From assembly GCF_002093745.1 (NCBI RefSeq), contig NZ_MTSB01000012.1, positions 62,001 through 126,000 on the forward strand: 64,000 bases of DNA. Reading direction: 5' to 3'. Made by a program: the position numbers and the translations under genes. Below the pieces are notes generated by a model. That model searched no databases. It worked only from the letters and a program-made list of their open reading frames with translations, and was not told the origin of the DNA. The DNA comes from Pseudomonas graminis (lineage in GTDB: Bacteria > Pseudomonadota > Gammaproteobacteria > Pseudomonadales > Pseudomonadaceae). This document shows, one piece after another, positions 19,830 to 30,554 of this stretch (position 1 is its first letter; each line of letters opens with the position of its first letter).

Positions 19830-20644
19830 TGCTGAAACAACGGATTATCACGGCACTCATTCTGTTGCCGATTGCACTGTGTGGCTTTTTCCTGCTGACC
19901 GGCATGTATTTCGCCCTGTTCATCGGAGGCGTCGTGGTGCTGGGCGCCTGGGAGTGGGCGCGACTGGCGGGGTTCGCCTCTCAGTCGATGCGCATAGGCT
20001 ATGCCGCGCTGGTCGCCGTTCTGCTGTTTTTCATGTACCTGCTGCCGGGGCTTGAGCCTTGGGTGCTTGTCGCTGCAGTCATCTGGTGGGGCGTGGCGAC
20101 CTATCTGGTCCTCACTTACCCTGATTCCAGCAATCACTGGGCGAGTGCAGCCTGCAAGCTGGTGATCGGTCTGCTGGTCCTGCTGCCTGCCTGGCAAGGG
20201 CTGGTGCTGATCAAGCAGTGGCCGCTGGGCAACTGGCTGATTCTGGCCGTGATGGTGCTGGTCTGGGCGGCTGACATCGGCGCTTATTTTTCCGGCAAGG
20301 CCTTCGGCAAGCGCAAGCTGGCACCCAAGGTGAGCCCGGGCAAAAGCTGGGAAGGGGTATATGGCGGTCTGGTGGTGAGTCTGGGTATTACTGCCGCCGT
20401 GGGTATTTCCCGCGACTGGACGGTCATTCAGTTTATCGCCGGGTTGCTGGGGGCTGCCGTGATCGTGTTCATTTCCGTGATCGGCGATCTCACCGAAAGC
20501 ATGTTCAAGCGCCAGTCCGGGATCAAGGACAGCAGCAATCTGCTGCCTGGACACGGCGGCGTGCTGGATCGCATAGACAGCCTCACCGCTGCCATTCCCG
20601 TATTCGCCGTCCTGCTGTGGGCTGCTGAATGGGGTGTCATGTGA
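19829..20644 (+). CDS. cdsA: Phosphatidate cytidylyltransferase (CDP-diglyceride synthase)
   Basis: Makes CDP-diacylglycerol from phosphatidate and CTP at the inner membrane, the branch point to all phospholipids. 271 residues with about seven hydrophobic segments. The cytidylyltransferase signature near the C-terminus, [20 protein letters not shown], is intact, and [20 protein letters not shown] followed by SPGKSWEG is the other conserved block. One-base overlap with uppS at the start and four-base GTGA overlap with dxr at the end. Confidence 0.96.
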   Translation: MLKQRIITALILLPIALCGFFLLTGMYFALFIGGVVVLGAWEWARLAGFASQSMRIGYAALVAVLLFFMYLLPGLEPWVLVAAVIWWGVATYLVLTYPDSSNHWASAACKLVIGLLVLLPAWQGLVLIKQWPLGNWLILAVMVLVWAADIGAYFSGKAFGKRKLAPKVSPGKSWEGVYGGLVVSLGITAAVGISRDWTVIQFIAGLLGAAVIVFISVIGDLTESMFKRQSGIKDSSNLLPGHGGVLDRIDSLTAAIPVFAVLLWAAEWGVM

Positions 20645-21831
20645 GTGGTCCGCAACAGATCACCATTCTGGGTGCGACCGGTTCCATTGGTCTGAGTACG
20701 CTGGATGTGGTTGCTCGTCATCCGTCCCTCTATCAGGTGTTTGCGCTCACCGGCTTCAGCCGGTTGGCCGAGTTGTTCGGGCTGTGCATCAAGCACACGC
20801 CGCAGTACGCCGTGGTGCCCGATCAGCTAGTCGCCCGTAAATTGCAGGACGACCTGGCCGCGGCCGGGCTTGATACGCGCGTGCTGGTTGGCGAGAGCGG
20901 CTTGTGTGAAGTGGCGGCGCATCCGCGGGTCGATGCGGTGATGGCGGCCATCGTCGGTGCTGCCGGTTTGCGTCCGACGCTGGCGGCGGTAGAGGCGGGC
21001 AAGAAGGTATTGCTGGCCAACAAGGAAGCACTGGTGATGTCCGGTGCCCTGTTCATGCAGGCTGTACGCCAGAACGGTGCGGTGCTGCTGCCTATCGACA
21101 GTGAACACAACGCTATTTTTCAATGCCTGCCGGGCGATTTTGCTCGTGGTCTGGGCGCTGTCGGCGTTCGGCGCATCATGCTGACAGCGTCAGGTGGACC
21201 TTTTCGCGAGACCCCGCTGGAGCAGTTGCAGGACGTGACGCCAGCACAGGCCTGTGCCCATCCTGTCTGGTCGATGGGGCGCAAGATTTCAGTGGACTCG
21301 GCCACCATGATGAACAAAGGGCTGGAACTGATTGAGGCCTGTTGGCTGTTCGATGCCCGGCCTGATCAGATCGAGGTGGTGATCCACCCCCAGAGCGTGA
21401 TCCACTCGCTGGTCGACTACGTGGATGGCTCGGTGCTGGCTCAGTTGGGCAATCCCGACATGCGTACGCCAATCGCCAATGCGCTGGCCTGGCCTGCACG
21501 TGTAGACTCTGGCGTCGCACCGCTGGACCTGTTTCGCATCGGTCAGCTGGATTTTCAGGCCCCTGATGAAGGTCGTTTTCCCTGTCTCAGGCTGGCGCGT
21601 CAGGCCGCCGAGGCGGGTGGCAGTGCGCCTGCCATGCTCAATGCGGCCAATGAAGTGGCGGTTGCGGCATTCCTTGACGGGCGTATCCGTTACCCGGAAA
21701 TCGCCGGTATGATCGAGGAGGTTCTGAATCAGGAACCTGTGACGGCGGTCGAAGAGCTCGACGCGGTGTTTGCGGCAGATGCCAAGGCACGTCTGTTGGC
21801 GGGCCGCTGGCTCGAACGAAACGGGCAATGA
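20641..21831 (+). CDS. dxr: 1-deoxy-D-xylulose 5-phosphate reductoisomerase
   Basis: Second step of the MEP isoprenoid pathway, DXP to MEP with NADPH. 396 residues from a GTG at 20641 that lies inside the cdsA stop (GTGA); an in-frame ATG at 20629 would add four residues unlike the family. N-terminal NADPH motif [18 protein letters not shown], then [25 protein letters not shown] (metal-binding D and E) and the loop GPFRETPLE. Coupled to cdsA and followed after 114 bp by rseP. Confidence 0.96.
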   Translation: MSGPQQITILGATGSIGLSTLDVVARHPSLYQVFALTGFSRLAELFGLCIKHTPQYAVVPDQLVARKLQDDLAAAGLDTRVLVGESGLCEVAAHPRVDAVMAAIVGAAGLRPTLAAVEAGKKVLLANKEALVMSGALFMQAVRQNGAVLLPIDSEHNAIFQCLPGDFARGLGAVGVRRIMLTASGGPFRETPLEQLQDVTPAQACAHPVWSMGRKISVDSATMMNKGLELIEACWLFDARPDQIEVVIHPQSVIHSLVDYVDGSVLAQLGNPDMRTPIANALAWPARVDSGVAPLDLFRIGQLDFQAPDEGRFPCLRLARQAAEAGGSAPAMLNAANEVAVAAFLDGRIRYPEIAGMIEEVLNQEPVTAVEELDAVFAADAKARLLAGRWLERNGQ

Positions 21832-21945
21832 CCGTCGGGCAATACCTGAAAGTGAACGCGAGGGTTGATGTGGTGCGTCAAGGGCAGGCCCCAGGGCTGC
21901 GATGATTAACACACTGGCCGACCAGTCGGTACCCGGAGAAATCTG

Positions 21946-23298
21946 ATGAGCGCTTTATACATGATTCTCGGCACCCTGATTGCCTTGGGCGTGCTGGTGA
22001 CATTTCACGAATTCGGCCACTTCTGGGTGGCTCGGCGCTGTGGCGTCAAGGTGCTGCGCTTTTCAGTAGGCTTCGGCACGCCGCTGCTGCGCTGGCATGA
22101 CCGTCAGGGAACCGAATACGTCGTGGCTGCGATTCCTCTGGGCGGCTACGTGAAGATGCTCGACGAGCGTGAAGGCAATGTTCCGCCAGAACTGGCCGAT
22201 CAGTCGTTCAATCGCAAGACAGTGGGGCAGCGTATCGCGATCGTGATCGCTGGGCCGACGGCCAACTTCATTCTGGCCATCGCCTTTTTCTGGGTGCTGG
22301 CGATGATGGGCAGCGAACAGGTTCGCCCGGTCATCGGGGCTGTCGAGTCTGGAAGCATCGCGCAGCAGGCCGGCCTGACCGCCGGGCAGGAAATTGTTGC
22401 AGTGGATGGCGAGCCGACATCGGGTTGGGCGGGCGTCAATCTGCAACTGGTCCGTCGTCTGGGTGAAAGCGGCACCATTGCCTTGAAAGTCAGGGATCAG
22501 GGCTCGACGGTCGATACCTCTCGCGAGCTGGTGCTGAACGACTGGCTGAGAGGCGCTGAAGAGCCTGACCCGATCAAGTCGCTGGGCATTCGTCCGTGGC
22601 GTCCGGCCTTGCTGCCGGTGCTGGCAGAAATTGATCCGAAAGGCCCGGCCCAGAGTGCCGGGCTCAAAACCGGTGATCGTCTGGTGTCGATGGACGGTCA
22701 GCCGCTCGATGAGTGGCAACAGGTGGTTGATCGGGTGCGCGAGCGTCCCGAGGCGAACGTCTCACTGCGTATCGAGCGTGACGGCGTCCAGATGGACGTC
22801 CCCGTGACCCTTGCTGCCAAAGGTGAAGGCAAGGCGGCCGCCGGTTATCTGGGGGCTGGCGTAAAAGCTGTCGAATGGCCACCGGAAATGCTGCGCGAGG
22901 TCAGCTACGGTCCTTTCGCGGCGATGGCCGAGGGCGTGAAGCGCACCTGGAGCATGAGTGTGCTGACTCTGGACTCGCTCAAGAAAATGTTGTTCGGCGA
23001 GCTCTCGGTAAAAAACTTGAGTGGACCGATAACCATTGCTAAAGTGGCGGGCGCTTCGGCCCAGTCGGGCATCGGAGATTTTCTGAACTTCCTCGCTTAT
23101 CTGAGTATTAGCCTGGGGGTTCTGAATCTGCTGCCCATTCCCGTCCTGGACGGGGGGCATTTGCTGTTTTATCTGATCGAGTGGGCGCGTGGTCGTCCCC
23201 TTTCGGAAAAGGTTCAAGGTTGGGGTGCGCAGATCGGTATCAGTCTGGTAGTGGGCGTCATGTTGCTCGCGCTGGTCAACGATCTGGGCCGACTGTGA
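21946..23298 (+). CDS. rseP: Site-2 zinc metalloprotease RseP (MucP)
   Basis: Intramembrane protease that cuts the anti-sigma factor (RseA/MucA) to release the envelope-stress sigma factor AlgU/RpoE. 450 residues: first membrane segment with HEFGH at residues 21-25, a second membrane segment (IAIVIAGPTANFILAIAFFW), two PDZ domains (around residues 120-200 and 215-300), and a C-terminal membrane part with the third zinc ligand in NLLPIPVLDGGHLLFYLIEW. In pseudomonads the homologue is MucP, a step in alginate control. Sits just before bamA. Confidence 0.96.
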   Translation: MSALYMILGTLIALGVLVTFHEFGHFWVARRCGVKVLRFSVGFGTPLLRWHDRQGTEYVVAAIPLGGYVKMLDEREGNVPPELADQSFNRKTVGQRIAIVIAGPTANFILAIAFFWVLAMMGSEQVRPVIGAVESGSIAQQAGLTAGQEIVAVDGEPTSGWAGVNLQLVRRLGESGTIALKVRDQGSTVDTSRELVLNDWLRGAEEPDPIKSLGIRPWRPALLPVLAEIDPKGPAQSAGLKTGDRLVSMDGQPLDEWQQVVDRVRERPEANVSLRIERDGVQMDVPVTLAAKGEGKAAAGYLGAGVKAVEWPPEMLREVSYGPFAAMAEGVKRTWSMSVLTLDSLKKMLFGELSVKNLSGPITIAKVAGASAQSGIGDFLNFLAYLSISLGVLNLLPIPVLDGGHLLFYLIEWARGRPLSEKVQGWGAQIGISLVVGVMLLALVNDLGRL

Positions 23299-23318
23299 AG
23301 CGTTGCCGAGTTGCGAAT

Positions 23319-23342
23319 CTGCCGCATTTTGCGGCAGTTTGT
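23319..23342 (+). terminator. Terminator-like hairpin between rseP and bamA
   Basis: CTGCCGCA, loop TTT, TGCGGCAG, followed by TTTGTTTATT. It is a compact 8-bp stem with a mixed T tail, 20 bp after the rseP stop and 31 bp before the bamA ATG. Likely partial terminator that sets the rseP to bamA ratio. Confidence 0.65.
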
Positions 23343-23372
23343 TTATTGCCAGTTGGAATAAGAAAGGACTTC

Positions 23373-25748
23373 ATGAAACGTCTGCTGCTAACTGCGGTTC
23401 TTTCCGCACTGATGATCGCTGAAGTTCACGCCGAGTCCTTCACCATCTCCGATATCCGTGTCAACGGCCTGCAGCGGGTATCCGCCGGCAGTGTCTTTGG
23501 CGCGTTGCCGCTGAACGTAGGCGAGCAGGCGGATGACGGTCGCTTGGTGGAGGCTACCCGTTCGTTGTTCAAAACCGGTTTCTTTCAAGATATCCAGCTG
23601 GGTCGCGATGGCAACGTACTCGTCATCAGCGTCGTCGAGCGCCCGTCTGTTGCGAGCATCGAAATTGAAGGTAACAAGGCCATCTCCACCGAGGACCTGA
23701 TGAAAGGGCTTAAACAGTCCGGTCTGGCCGAAGGTGAAATTTTCCAGCGTGCGACCCTCGAAGGTGTGCGTAACGAACTGCAACGCCAATACGTTGCCCA
23801 GGGTCGTTACTCCGCCGAGGTCGACGCCGAGGTTGTTCCTCAACCGCGTAACCGCGTCGGTCTGAAGATCAACATCAACGAAGGAACGGTTGCGTCCATC
23901 CAGCACATCAACGTGGTGGGCAACACGGTTTTCTCTGACGAAGACCTGACCGACCTGTTCGAACTCAAGACCAGCAACTGGCTGTCGTTCTTCAAGAACG
24001 ATGACAAGTACGCTCGTGAAAAGCTTTCGGGTGACCTTGAGCGTCTGCGCTCGTACTACCTTGATCGCGGCTATATCAACATGGATATCGCCTCGACCCA
24101 GGTGTCGATCACACCTGACAAGAAGAACGTGTACATCACGGTCAACATCAATGAAGGCGAGAAATACAGCGTCAAGTCGGTCAAGCTGAGCGGCGACCTG
24201 AAGGTGCCTGAAGATCAGGTCAAATCCCTGCTGCTGGTTCAGCCGGGTCAGGTGTTCTCGCGCAAGGTCATGACCACGACGTCCGAGCTGATCACCCGCC
24301 GTCTGGGTAACGAAGGCTACACCTTCGCCAACGTCAACGGCGTGCCGACCCCGAACAACGAAGATCACACGGTCGATATCACTTTTGTGGTCGATCCCGG
24401 CAAGCGTGCCTATGTCAACCGCATCAACTATCGCGGCAACACCAAGTCGGAAGACGAAGTGCTGCGTCGCGAAATGCGTCAGATGGAAGGCGGCTGGGCT
24501 TCAACCTACCTGATCGACCAGTCCAAGACGCGTCTGGACCGTCTGGGCTTCTTCAAGGAAGTGAACGTCGAAACGCCGCCTGTTCCGGGCACCGACGATC
24601 AGGTTGATGTGAACTACGCCGTTGAAGAACAGGCCTCCGGCTCGATCACCGCCAGCGTCGGCTTTGCGCAGAGCGCCGGTCTGATTCTGGGTGGTTCGAT
24701 CAGCCAGAACAACTTCCTGGGTACGGGCAACAAGGTCAGCATCGGCTTGACCCGCAGTGAATACCAGAGCCGTTACAACTTCAGCTACGTCGATCCGTAC
24801 TACACGCCGGACGGTGTCAGCCTGGGTTACAACGCGTTCTACCGCACCACCAACTACGACGACCTCGACGTTGATGTTGCAAGCTATGCAGTTGACAGCC
24901 TGGGTGCCGGTATCAACCTCGGCTACCCGATCAGCGAAACCTCGCGCCTGACGTACGGCCTGACCGTGCAGCAGGATGAGATCAAGACCGGCCGTTACAC
25001 TGTCGATGAGATCTTTGACTTCGTTAACCGCGAAGGCGACAAGTACCTGAACTTCAAAGGCTCTGTGGGCTGGTCTGAGTCGACGCTGAACAAAGGCGTC
25101 CTGGCCACCCGTGGTCATTCGCAAAGCCTGGTGTTCGAATCCACCTTGCCGGGCAGTGACCTGTCGTTCTTCAAGCTGGATTACCGCGCTCAGTACTTCC
25201 ACCCGATCACCGACAACTACACCCTGCGTCTGCACACCGAGCTGGGTTACGGCGACGGTTATGGTTCGACCTCGGGTCTGCCGTTCTACGAGAACTACTA
25301 TGCCGGCGGTTTCAACTCGGTTCGTGGCTTCAAGGACAGCACGCTTGGTCCTCGCAGTACGCCAAGCCGGGGTATAAACCCGGGAACTCAGGAGGACCCG
25401 GATCAGGATCCACTGCCGTTCGGCGGCAACGCCCTCGTACAGGGTGGCGTAGAAGTGATGTTCCCGCTGCCGTTCGTCAAGGATCAGCGTTCGCTGCGTA
25501 CGTCCGTGTTCTGGGACGTCGGCAACGTGTTTAACACCAAGTGCGATTCCAGCAAGACATCTGCAAGCGGCAAGAAAGTCGAGTGCAACGACATCGACCT
25601 GTCCGGCATGGCCAGCTCTGTGGGTATCGGTGTCACCTGGATCACGGCCCTCGGTCCGTTGAGCTTCGCCTTGGCAATGCCGATCAAGAAGCCGGACGAC
25701 GAAGCCGAAACGCAGGTCTTCCAATTCTCCCTGGGTCAGACTTTCTAA
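23373..25748 (+). CDS. bamA: Outer membrane protein assembly factor BamA
   Basis: Core of the BAM complex that inserts beta-barrel proteins into the outer membrane. 791 residues: signal peptide MKRLLLTAVLSALMIAEVHA, five POTRA domains (about residues 22-420), and a 16-stranded barrel containing the lid motif VRGF (NSVRGFKD) and ending in phenylalanine (QFSLGQTF), as expected of a BAM substrate. The start at 23373 has AAGAAAGGA upstream; the frame is open back to 23181 but that part overlaps rseP. skp, the periplasmic chaperone for barrel proteins, follows. Confidence 0.97.
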   Translation: MKRLLLTAVLSALMIAEVHAESFTISDIRVNGLQRVSAGSVFGALPLNVGEQADDGRLVEATRSLFKTGFFQDIQLGRDGNVLVISVVERPSVASIEIEGNKAISTEDLMKGLKQSGLAEGEIFQRATLEGVRNELQRQYVAQGRYSAEVDAEVVPQPRNRVGLKININEGTVASIQHINVVGNTVFSDEDLTDLFELKTSNWLSFFKNDDKYAREKLSGDLERLRSYYLDRGYINMDIASTQVSITPDKKNVYITVNINEGEKYSVKSVKLSGDLKVPEDQVKSLLLVQPGQVFSRKVMTTTSELITRRLGNEGYTFANVNGVPTPNNEDHTVDITFVVDPGKRAYVNRINYRGNTKSEDEVLRREMRQMEGGWASTYLIDQSKTRLDRLGFFKEVNVETPPVPGTDDQVDVNYAVEEQASGSITASVGFAQSAGLILGGSISQNNFLGTGNKVSIGLTRSEYQSRYNFSYVDPYYTPDGVSLGYNAFYRTTNYDDLDVDVASYAVDSLGAGINLGYPISETSRLTYGLTVQQDEIKTGRYTVDEIFDFVNREGDKYLNFKGSVGWSESTLNKGVLATRGHSQSLVFESTLPGSDLSFFKLDYRAQYFHPITDNYTLRLHTELGYGDGYGSTSGLPFYENYYAGGFNSVRGFKDSTLGPRSTPSRGINPGTQEDPDQDPLPFGGNALVQGGVEVMFPLPFVKDQRSLRTSVFWDVGNVFNTKCDSSKTSASGKKVECNDIDLSGMASSVGIGVTWITALGPLSFALAMPIKKPDDEAETQVFQFSLGQTF

Positions 25749-25793
25749 GCGTCTGATCTTTGATAACGCAACGAATTTTGTAGGAGTTGTATT

Positions 25794-26297
25794 GTGCGTA
25801 AGTTGACTCAATTGGTAATGCTGGCCACCGTACTGGTCGCCAGCCCTGCATTCGCTGACATGAAGATCGCTGTACTGAACTATCAGATGGCCCTGCTGGA
25901 ATCCGACGCTGCCAAGCGTTACGCAGTGGATGCCGAGAAGAAGTTCGGCCCGCAGCTCACCAAGCTGAAAAGCCTGGAAAGCAGTGCCAAAGGTATTCAG
26001 GACCGTCTGGTCAGTGGTGGCGACAAGATGGCTCAGCCTGAGCGTGAGCGTCTGGAGCTTGAATTCAAGCAAAAGGCTCGCGACTTCCAGTTCCAGTCCA
26101 AGGAGCTGAACGAAGCCAAGGCTGTTGCTGACCGTGAAATGCTCAAGCAACTCAAGCCGAAGCTGGATCAGGCCGTTGAAGAAGTCATCAAGAAAGGCGG
26201 CTTCGACCTGGTGTTCGAGCGCGGTGCCGTGATTGACGTCAAACCTCAGTATGACGTGACTCGCCAGGTCATCGAGCGCATGAACCAGCTGAAGTAA
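25794..26297 (+). CDS. skp: Periplasmic chaperone Skp (OmpH family)
   Basis: Holds unfolded outer membrane proteins on the way to BAM. Starts with GTG (AGGAG upstream). 167 residues: signal peptide ending ASPAFA, then a mature protein starting [10 protein letters not shown], with a long charged helical section (about residues 45-130) that forms the tentacles of the trimer. Two bases separate its stop from lpxD, so bamA-skp-lpxD is one unit. Confidence 0.94.
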   Translation: MRKLTQLVMLATVLVASPAFADMKIAVLNYQMALLESDAAKRYAVDAEKKFGPQLTKLKSLESSAKGIQDRLVSGGDKMAQPERERLELEFKQKARDFQFQSKELNEAKAVADREMLKQLKPKLDQAVEEVIKKGGFDLVFERGAVIDVKPQYDVTRQVIERMNQLK

Positions 26298-26299
26298 CC

Positions 26300-27355
26300 A
26301 TGAGCATACCCATCAAGCTCGGCCAGTTGGCCGAGTTCCTTGGCGCTACGCTACGTGGCGACAAGGACAAGGAAATCACCGGGCTGGCCGCTCTAGAAGA
26401 GGCCGGCCCTGGTCAGATCAGCTTCCTGGCAAAATCTCAATACCGTAAACACCTGGTCGATACCCAGGCCTCTGCTGTGCTGCTAAAGCCCTCAGATGCC
26501 GATGGTTACACCGGTGATGCGCTATTTGTCCCGGACCCTTATCTTGCTTGTGCGCGTATCTCGCATTTTTTCGACCCCAAGCCTAAAAGCAGCGCAGGTG
26601 TTCATCCGACAGCCGTGATTGCCGAGGATGCGCAGGTTGATCCTGCGGCCAGCATCGGCGCTTTTGCTGTGATCGAGAGCGGTGCCCGTATCGCGGCCAA
26701 TGTCACCATCGGTGCGCATTGCTTCATTGGTGCCCGTAGCGAAATCGCTGAAGGTGGCTGGCTGGCGCCGCGTGTGACGCTCTACCACGACGTGCGCATC
26801 GGCAAGCGTGTGGTCATTCAGTCAGGCGCGGTGCTGGGCGGCGAAGGCTTTGGCTTTGCCAACGAAAAGGGTGTCTGGCAGAAGTTTGCACAAATCGGTG
26901 GCGTTACCCTGGGTGACGACGTCGAGATAGGCGTCAATACCACGATCGATCGTGGCGCGCTTTCTGATACGCGAATTGGCAATGGCGTGAAACTGGACAA
27001 CCAGATTCACATTGCCCACAACGTGCAGATCGGCGACCACACGGCAATGGCTGCCTGTGTCGGCATCTCCGGAAGCACCAGAATCGGCAAGCACTGTATG
27101 TTGGCCGGCGGTGTCGGGCTGGTGGGGCATATCGACATCTGTGATGGCGTTTACATCACCGGCATGACCATGGTCACGCATTCCATTACCGAGCCGGGTT
27201 CCTACTCGTCGGGTACGGCGATGCAGCCAACTGCCGAATGGCGCAAGAGTGCAACTCGTCTGCGCAAGATCGATGACATGGCGCGACGTCTGCAAAAGCT
27301 TGAAAAGGCCTTGGAGACGGTGACCCGCGCCGATAATCGCTCATCTGATGGCTGA
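26300..27355 (+). CDS. lpxD: UDP-3-O-(3-hydroxyacyl)glucosamine N-acyltransferase LpxD
   Basis: Third step of lipid A synthesis; adds the N-linked 3-hydroxyacyl chain from acyl-ACP. 351 residues: N-terminal uridine-binding domain ([23 protein letters not shown]), a left-handed beta-helix of hexapeptide repeats with the active-site region [15 protein letters not shown], and a C-terminal helix ([12 protein letters not shown]). Starts two bases after skp. The 109-bp gap to fabZ holds an imperfect hairpin (AGGGGTGC/GCACTCCT near 27408-27437) and may carry a separate promoter. Confidence 0.96.
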   Translation: MSIPIKLGQLAEFLGATLRGDKDKEITGLAALEEAGPGQISFLAKSQYRKHLVDTQASAVLLKPSDADGYTGDALFVPDPYLACARISHFFDPKPKSSAGVHPTAVIAEDAQVDPAASIGAFAVIESGARIAANVTIGAHCFIGARSEIAEGGWLAPRVTLYHDVRIGKRVVIQSGAVLGGEGFGFANEKGVWQKFAQIGGVTLGDDVEIGVNTTIDRGALSDTRIGNGVKLDNQIHIAHNVQIGDHTAMAACVGISGSTRIGKHCMLAGGVGLVGHIDICDGVYITGMTMVTHSITEPGSYSSGTAMQPTAEWRKSATRLRKIDDMARRLQKLEKALETVTRADNRSSDG

Positions 27356-27464
27356 TACCTTTTTAATATCAAGCGTGCTCAGTCGATAAACTGCCTCCTT
27401 GATGTAGAGGGGTGCTGCGCAGTCGCGACGCACTCCTAATCTTTACTACAGGCTTCCCCTCGAA

Positions 27465-27905
27465 ATGATGGACATCAAAGAAATTCGCGAATATCTGCCT
27501 CATCGTTACCCGTTCCTGCTGGTGGATCGAGTGACCGAGCTGGATATCGAGAACAAGAACATTCGCGCCTACAAGAATGTCAGCGTCAACGAGCCTTTTT
27601 TCAACGGTCACTTCCCTGAGCATCCCATCATGCCGGGTGTGTTGATCATCGAAGCGATGGCGCAGGCGGCCGGTATTCTTGCGTTCAAGATGCTCGATTC
27701 CAAGCCGTCGGACGGCACGCTGTATTATTTCGTGGGCTCGGACAAACTGCGCTTCCGTCAACCGGTTCTCCCGGGCGACCAGCTGGTTCTTGAAGCGAAG
27801 TTCCTGAGCAGCAAACGCCAGATCTGGAAGTTCGAATGCAAGGCTACAGTTGATGGCAAGGCAGTATGCTCTGCTGAAATCATCTGTGCGGAACGTAAAC
27901 TATGA
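27465..27905 (+). CDS. fabZ: 3-hydroxyacyl-ACP dehydratase FabZ
   Basis: Dehydrates 3-hydroxyacyl-ACP in fatty acid elongation and so competes with LpxA/LpxD for the hydroxyacyl pool. 146 residues, hot-dog fold. Catalytic H49 and E63 lie in [20 protein letters not shown], at the same numbers as in P. aeruginosa FabZ as I recall it. [11 protein letters not shown] is the other family block. Two tandem ATGs open the gene. Overlaps lpxA by four bases (ATGA). Confidence 0.97.
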   Translation: MMDIKEIREYLPHRYPFLLVDRVTELDIENKNIRAYKNVSVNEPFFNGHFPEHPIMPGVLIIEAMAQAAGILAFKMLDSKPSDGTLYYFVGSDKLRFRQPVLPGDQLVLEAKFLSSKRQIWKFECKATVDGKAVCSAEIICAERKL

Positions 27906-28678
27906 GTTTGATTGACTCTCGCGCAATCATCGATCCGACGGCCGTTCTGGCCGACAACGTTGAAGTCGGCCCTTGGTCGATCATCGGAGCCGGTGTGGAA
28001 ATTGGCGAGGGTACAGTCGTCGGTCCTCATGTTGTGCTCAAAGGGCCAACAAAGATCGGCAAGCACAATCGCATCTACCAGTTTTCGTCGGTGGGCGAGG
28101 ACACGCCTGATCTGAAGTACAAGGGTGAAGAAACCCGTCTGGTCATCGGCGACCACAACGTGATTCGTGAAGGCGTGACGATTCACCGTGGCACTGTCCA
28201 GGATCGCGCCGAAACCACGTTGGGTGATCACAACCTGATCATGGCCTATGCACACATCGGTCATGACAGCGTGATCGGCAATCATGTGATTCTGGTCAAC
28301 AACACCGCGCTGGCAGGCCATGTTCACGTTGACGACTGGGCGATTCTCTCCGGTTTCACCCTCGTGCATCAGTTCTGCCACATCGGTGCGCACAGCTTTT
28401 CCGGTATGGGCACGGCCATCGGCAAGGACGTTCCGGCGTTCGTGACGGTCTTTGGCAACCCGGCCGAAGCGCGTAGCATGAACTTCGAGGGCATGCGCCG
28501 CCGCGGTTTCTCGGAAGAAGCCATCCATGCGCTGCGCAGGGCCTACAAGACGGTTTATCGTCAGGGGCTGACCATCGGTCAGGCGCTCGATGAGCTGGCT
28601 GGGCCAGCGGCACAGTTTCCTGAAGTCGCTGTGTTCATGCAGTCCATTCAGACGTCGACCCGCGGCATCATTCGCTAA
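27902..28678 (+). CDS. lpxA: UDP-GlcNAc 3-O-acyltransferase LpxA
   Basis: First step of lipid A synthesis, transfer of a 3-hydroxyacyl chain (C10 in pseudomonads) from ACP to UDP-GlcNAc. 258 residues; a left-handed beta-helix followed by a helical C-terminus. The catalytic histidine is H121 in [14 protein letters not shown], with H118 beside it; [16 protein letters not shown] is the substrate-side block. Start inside the fabZ stop; lpxB follows after two bases. Confidence 0.97.
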   Translation: MSLIDSRAIIDPTAVLADNVEVGPWSIIGAGVEIGEGTVVGPHVVLKGPTKIGKHNRIYQFSSVGEDTPDLKYKGEETRLVIGDHNVIREGVTIHRGTVQDRAETTLGDHNLIMAYAHIGHDSVIGNHVILVNNTALAGHVHVDDWAILSGFTLVHQFCHIGAHSFSGMGTAIGKDVPAFVTVFGNPAEARSMNFEGMRRRGFSEEAIHALRRAYKTVYRQGLTIGQALDELAGPAAQFPEVAVFMQSIQTSTRGIIR

Positions 28679-28680
28679 CC

Positions 28681-29823
28681 ATGACCAGTCCATTGCTTGT
28701 CGCACTGGTTGCCGGCGAAGCCTCCGGCGATATCCTCGGGTCGGGCCTTATGCGTGCCCTCAAGGCGCGCCATCCCGATGTCCGGTTCATCGGCGTGGGT
28801 GGTCCGTTGATGGAGGCCGAAGGCATGCAGTCCTGTTTCCCGATGGAGCGTCTGTCGGTGATGGGGCTTGTCGAGGTGCTGGGGCGGCTGCGCGAATTGC
28901 TGGCCCGGCGCAAGCTGCTGGTCAAGACCCTGATCGATGAAAGGCCGGACGTCTTCATCGGTATCGACGCGCCTGACTTCACGCTCAATATCGAACTTCA
29001 GTTACGCCGCGCCGGCATCAAAACGGTGCATTACGTCAGCCCTTCAGTCTGGGCCTGGCGCCAGAAGCGTGTGCTGAAGATTCGCGAAGGTTGCGACCTG
29101 ATGCTCACCTTGCTGCCCTTCGAAGCCCGTTTTTACGAAGAGAAGGGCGTGCCGGTGAAGTTTGTCGGTCACCCGTTGGCAGACACCATTCCACTTGAGT
29201 CTGATCGCGTCGCGGCTCGTGCCAGGTTGAACCTGCCTGCGGAAGGCCCGGTTGTCGCGTTGATGCCTGGCAGTCGGGGCGGCGAAGTCGGTCGACTGGG
29301 CGGCCTGTTTTTCGATGCTGCCGAGCGCATGCTGGCCCAACGGCCCGGTCTGCGGTTCGTGCTGCCGTGTGCCAGCCCGCAACGACGTACTCAGGTCGAA
29401 GAACTGTTGCGCAGCCGTCATTTGCCCGTCACCTTGCTCGACGGGCAGTCTCATGTCGCGCTGGCGGCCTGCGACGCGGTGCTTATAGCCTCCGGTACCG
29501 CAACGCTGGAAGCCTTGCTGTACAAGCGGCCGATGGTCGTCGCCTATCGCATGGCGCCGTTGACCTTCTGGGTCCTCAAGCGGCTGGTCAAAAGCCCTTA
29601 CGTCTCCTTGCCGAATCTGTTGGCTCAGCGTTTGCTGGTGCCGGAGCTGCTTCAGGACGACGCCACGCCTGAGGCGTTGGCCGACACGCTGTTGCCGCTC
29701 ATCGAAGACGGCCACGCGCAAACCGCAGGCTTTGACGATATTCACCGGATTCTGCGCCGCGATGCCTCCAATCAGGCGGCCGATGCGGTATTGAATCTGC
29801 TCGGCCAGTCACCTTCACTGTGA
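28681..29823 (+). CDS. lpxB: Lipid A disaccharide synthase LpxB
   Basis: GT19 glycosyltransferase that joins UDP-2,3-diacylglucosamine to lipid X. 380 residues: N-terminal [15 protein letters not shown], the [17 protein letters not shown] and [14 protein letters not shown] blocks, and a C-terminal nucleotide-sugar half with [21 protein letters not shown]. The glycine-rich [12 protein letters not shown] is the expected loop. Ends in an overlap with the rnhB GTG. Completes the lpxD-fabZ-lpxA-lpxB set. Confidence 0.96.
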   Translation: MTSPLLVALVAGEASGDILGSGLMRALKARHPDVRFIGVGGPLMEAEGMQSCFPMERLSVMGLVEVLGRLRELLARRKLLVKTLIDERPDVFIGIDAPDFTLNIELQLRRAGIKTVHYVSPSVWAWRQKRVLKIREGCDLMLTLLPFEARFYEEKGVPVKFVGHPLADTIPLESDRVAARARLNLPAEGPVVALMPGSRGGEVGRLGGLFFDAAERMLAQRPGLRFVLPCASPQRRTQVEELLRSRHLPVTLLDGQSHVALAACDAVLIASGTATLEALLYKRPMVVAYRMAPLTFWVLKRLVKSPYVSLPNLLAQRLLVPELLQDDATPEALADTLLPLIEDGHAQTAGFDDIHRILRRDASNQAADAVLNLLGQSPSL

Positions 29824-30488
29824 GTTCGCCCATCATGCAAACAGGTCTGGATTTCACCCTCGTCGAGGATCTGGTGGCAGGCGTTGACGAAGTCGGCCGC
29901 GGCCCGCTGTGCGGTGCAGTGGTCACGGCGGCCGTCATTCTTGACCCGGCCAGACCCATTCTCGGGCTTAATGACTCGAAGAAACTGACCGAAGCCAGGC
30001 GTGAAAAGCTGTTTGTCGAGATTCAGGAAAAAGCCCTGTGCTGGTTTATCGCCCGGGCCGAGGTCGAAGAAATCGATCAACTGAACATTTTGCATGCCAC
30101 GATGCTGGCGATGAAACGCGCCGTCGAAGGCTTGAGCATCACGCCGAAGCTGGCCCTGATCGACGGCAATCGCTGCCCGCAATTGTCAGTGCCTGCTGCG
30201 CCGGTGGTGAAAGGTGATTCCAAGGTGCCTGCCATCGCAGCCGCCTCGATTCTGGCCAAGGTGAGCCGGGATCGGGAAATGGCAGCTCTTGAGCATGTCT
30301 ATCCGGGTTATGGCATCGGCGGGCACAAGGGTTATCCTACCGCGATGCATCTGGAAGCATTGGCCCGCCTCGGACCTACACCCATCCATCGACGTTCCTT
30401 CGGGCCGGTGCGAGCGGCCCATGAGGCGCGCGCGGCCATCATGCTCGACGGATCGATCCCGCTGCCGGTCGGTTTGTTGCAGGACTGA
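29820..30488 (+). CDS. rnhB: Ribonuclease HII
   Basis: Cuts RNA in RNA-DNA hybrids and at single ribonucleotides in DNA. The catalytic carboxylates are in [12 protein letters not shown] (D and E), in LIDGN and in DRE after [11 protein letters not shown]. The GTG at 29820 lies in the lpxB stop (GTGA) and gives 222 residues; an ATG at 29835 gives 217 and matches the usual N-terminus better. Neither has a clear ribosome site, which suits coupled translation. The stop codon overlaps the proposed dnaE -35 element. Confidence 0.94.
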   Translation: MSSPIMQTGLDFTLVEDLVAGVDEVGRGPLCGAVVTAAVILDPARPILGLNDSKKLTEARREKLFVEIQEKALCWFIARAEVEEIDQLNILHATMLAMKRAVEGLSITPKLALIDGNRCPQLSVPAAPVVKGDSKVPAIAAASILAKVSRDREMAALEHVYPGYGIGGHKGYPTAMHLEALARLGPTPIHRRSFGPVRAAHEARAAIMLDGSIPLPVGLLQD

Positions 30489-30513
30489 CGTTTCCGCCGG
30501 AGGCCGCTACAAT
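30485..30513 (+). promoter_or_regulatory. Candidate dnaE promoter
   Basis: CTGACG, 17 bp, TACAAT. The -35 overlaps the rnhB stop codon. Predicted start near 30520, about 35 bases before the dnaE ATG. Confidence 0.5.
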
Positions 30514-30554
30514 CCTGCCCTTCGTTTTTTGTATTTTCGCGTTATAGGATCACC

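Noticed and set aside
24501..26150. 549-codon frame antisense to bamA and skp
   Set aside because: Spans two real genes and their junction; composition typical of a shadow.
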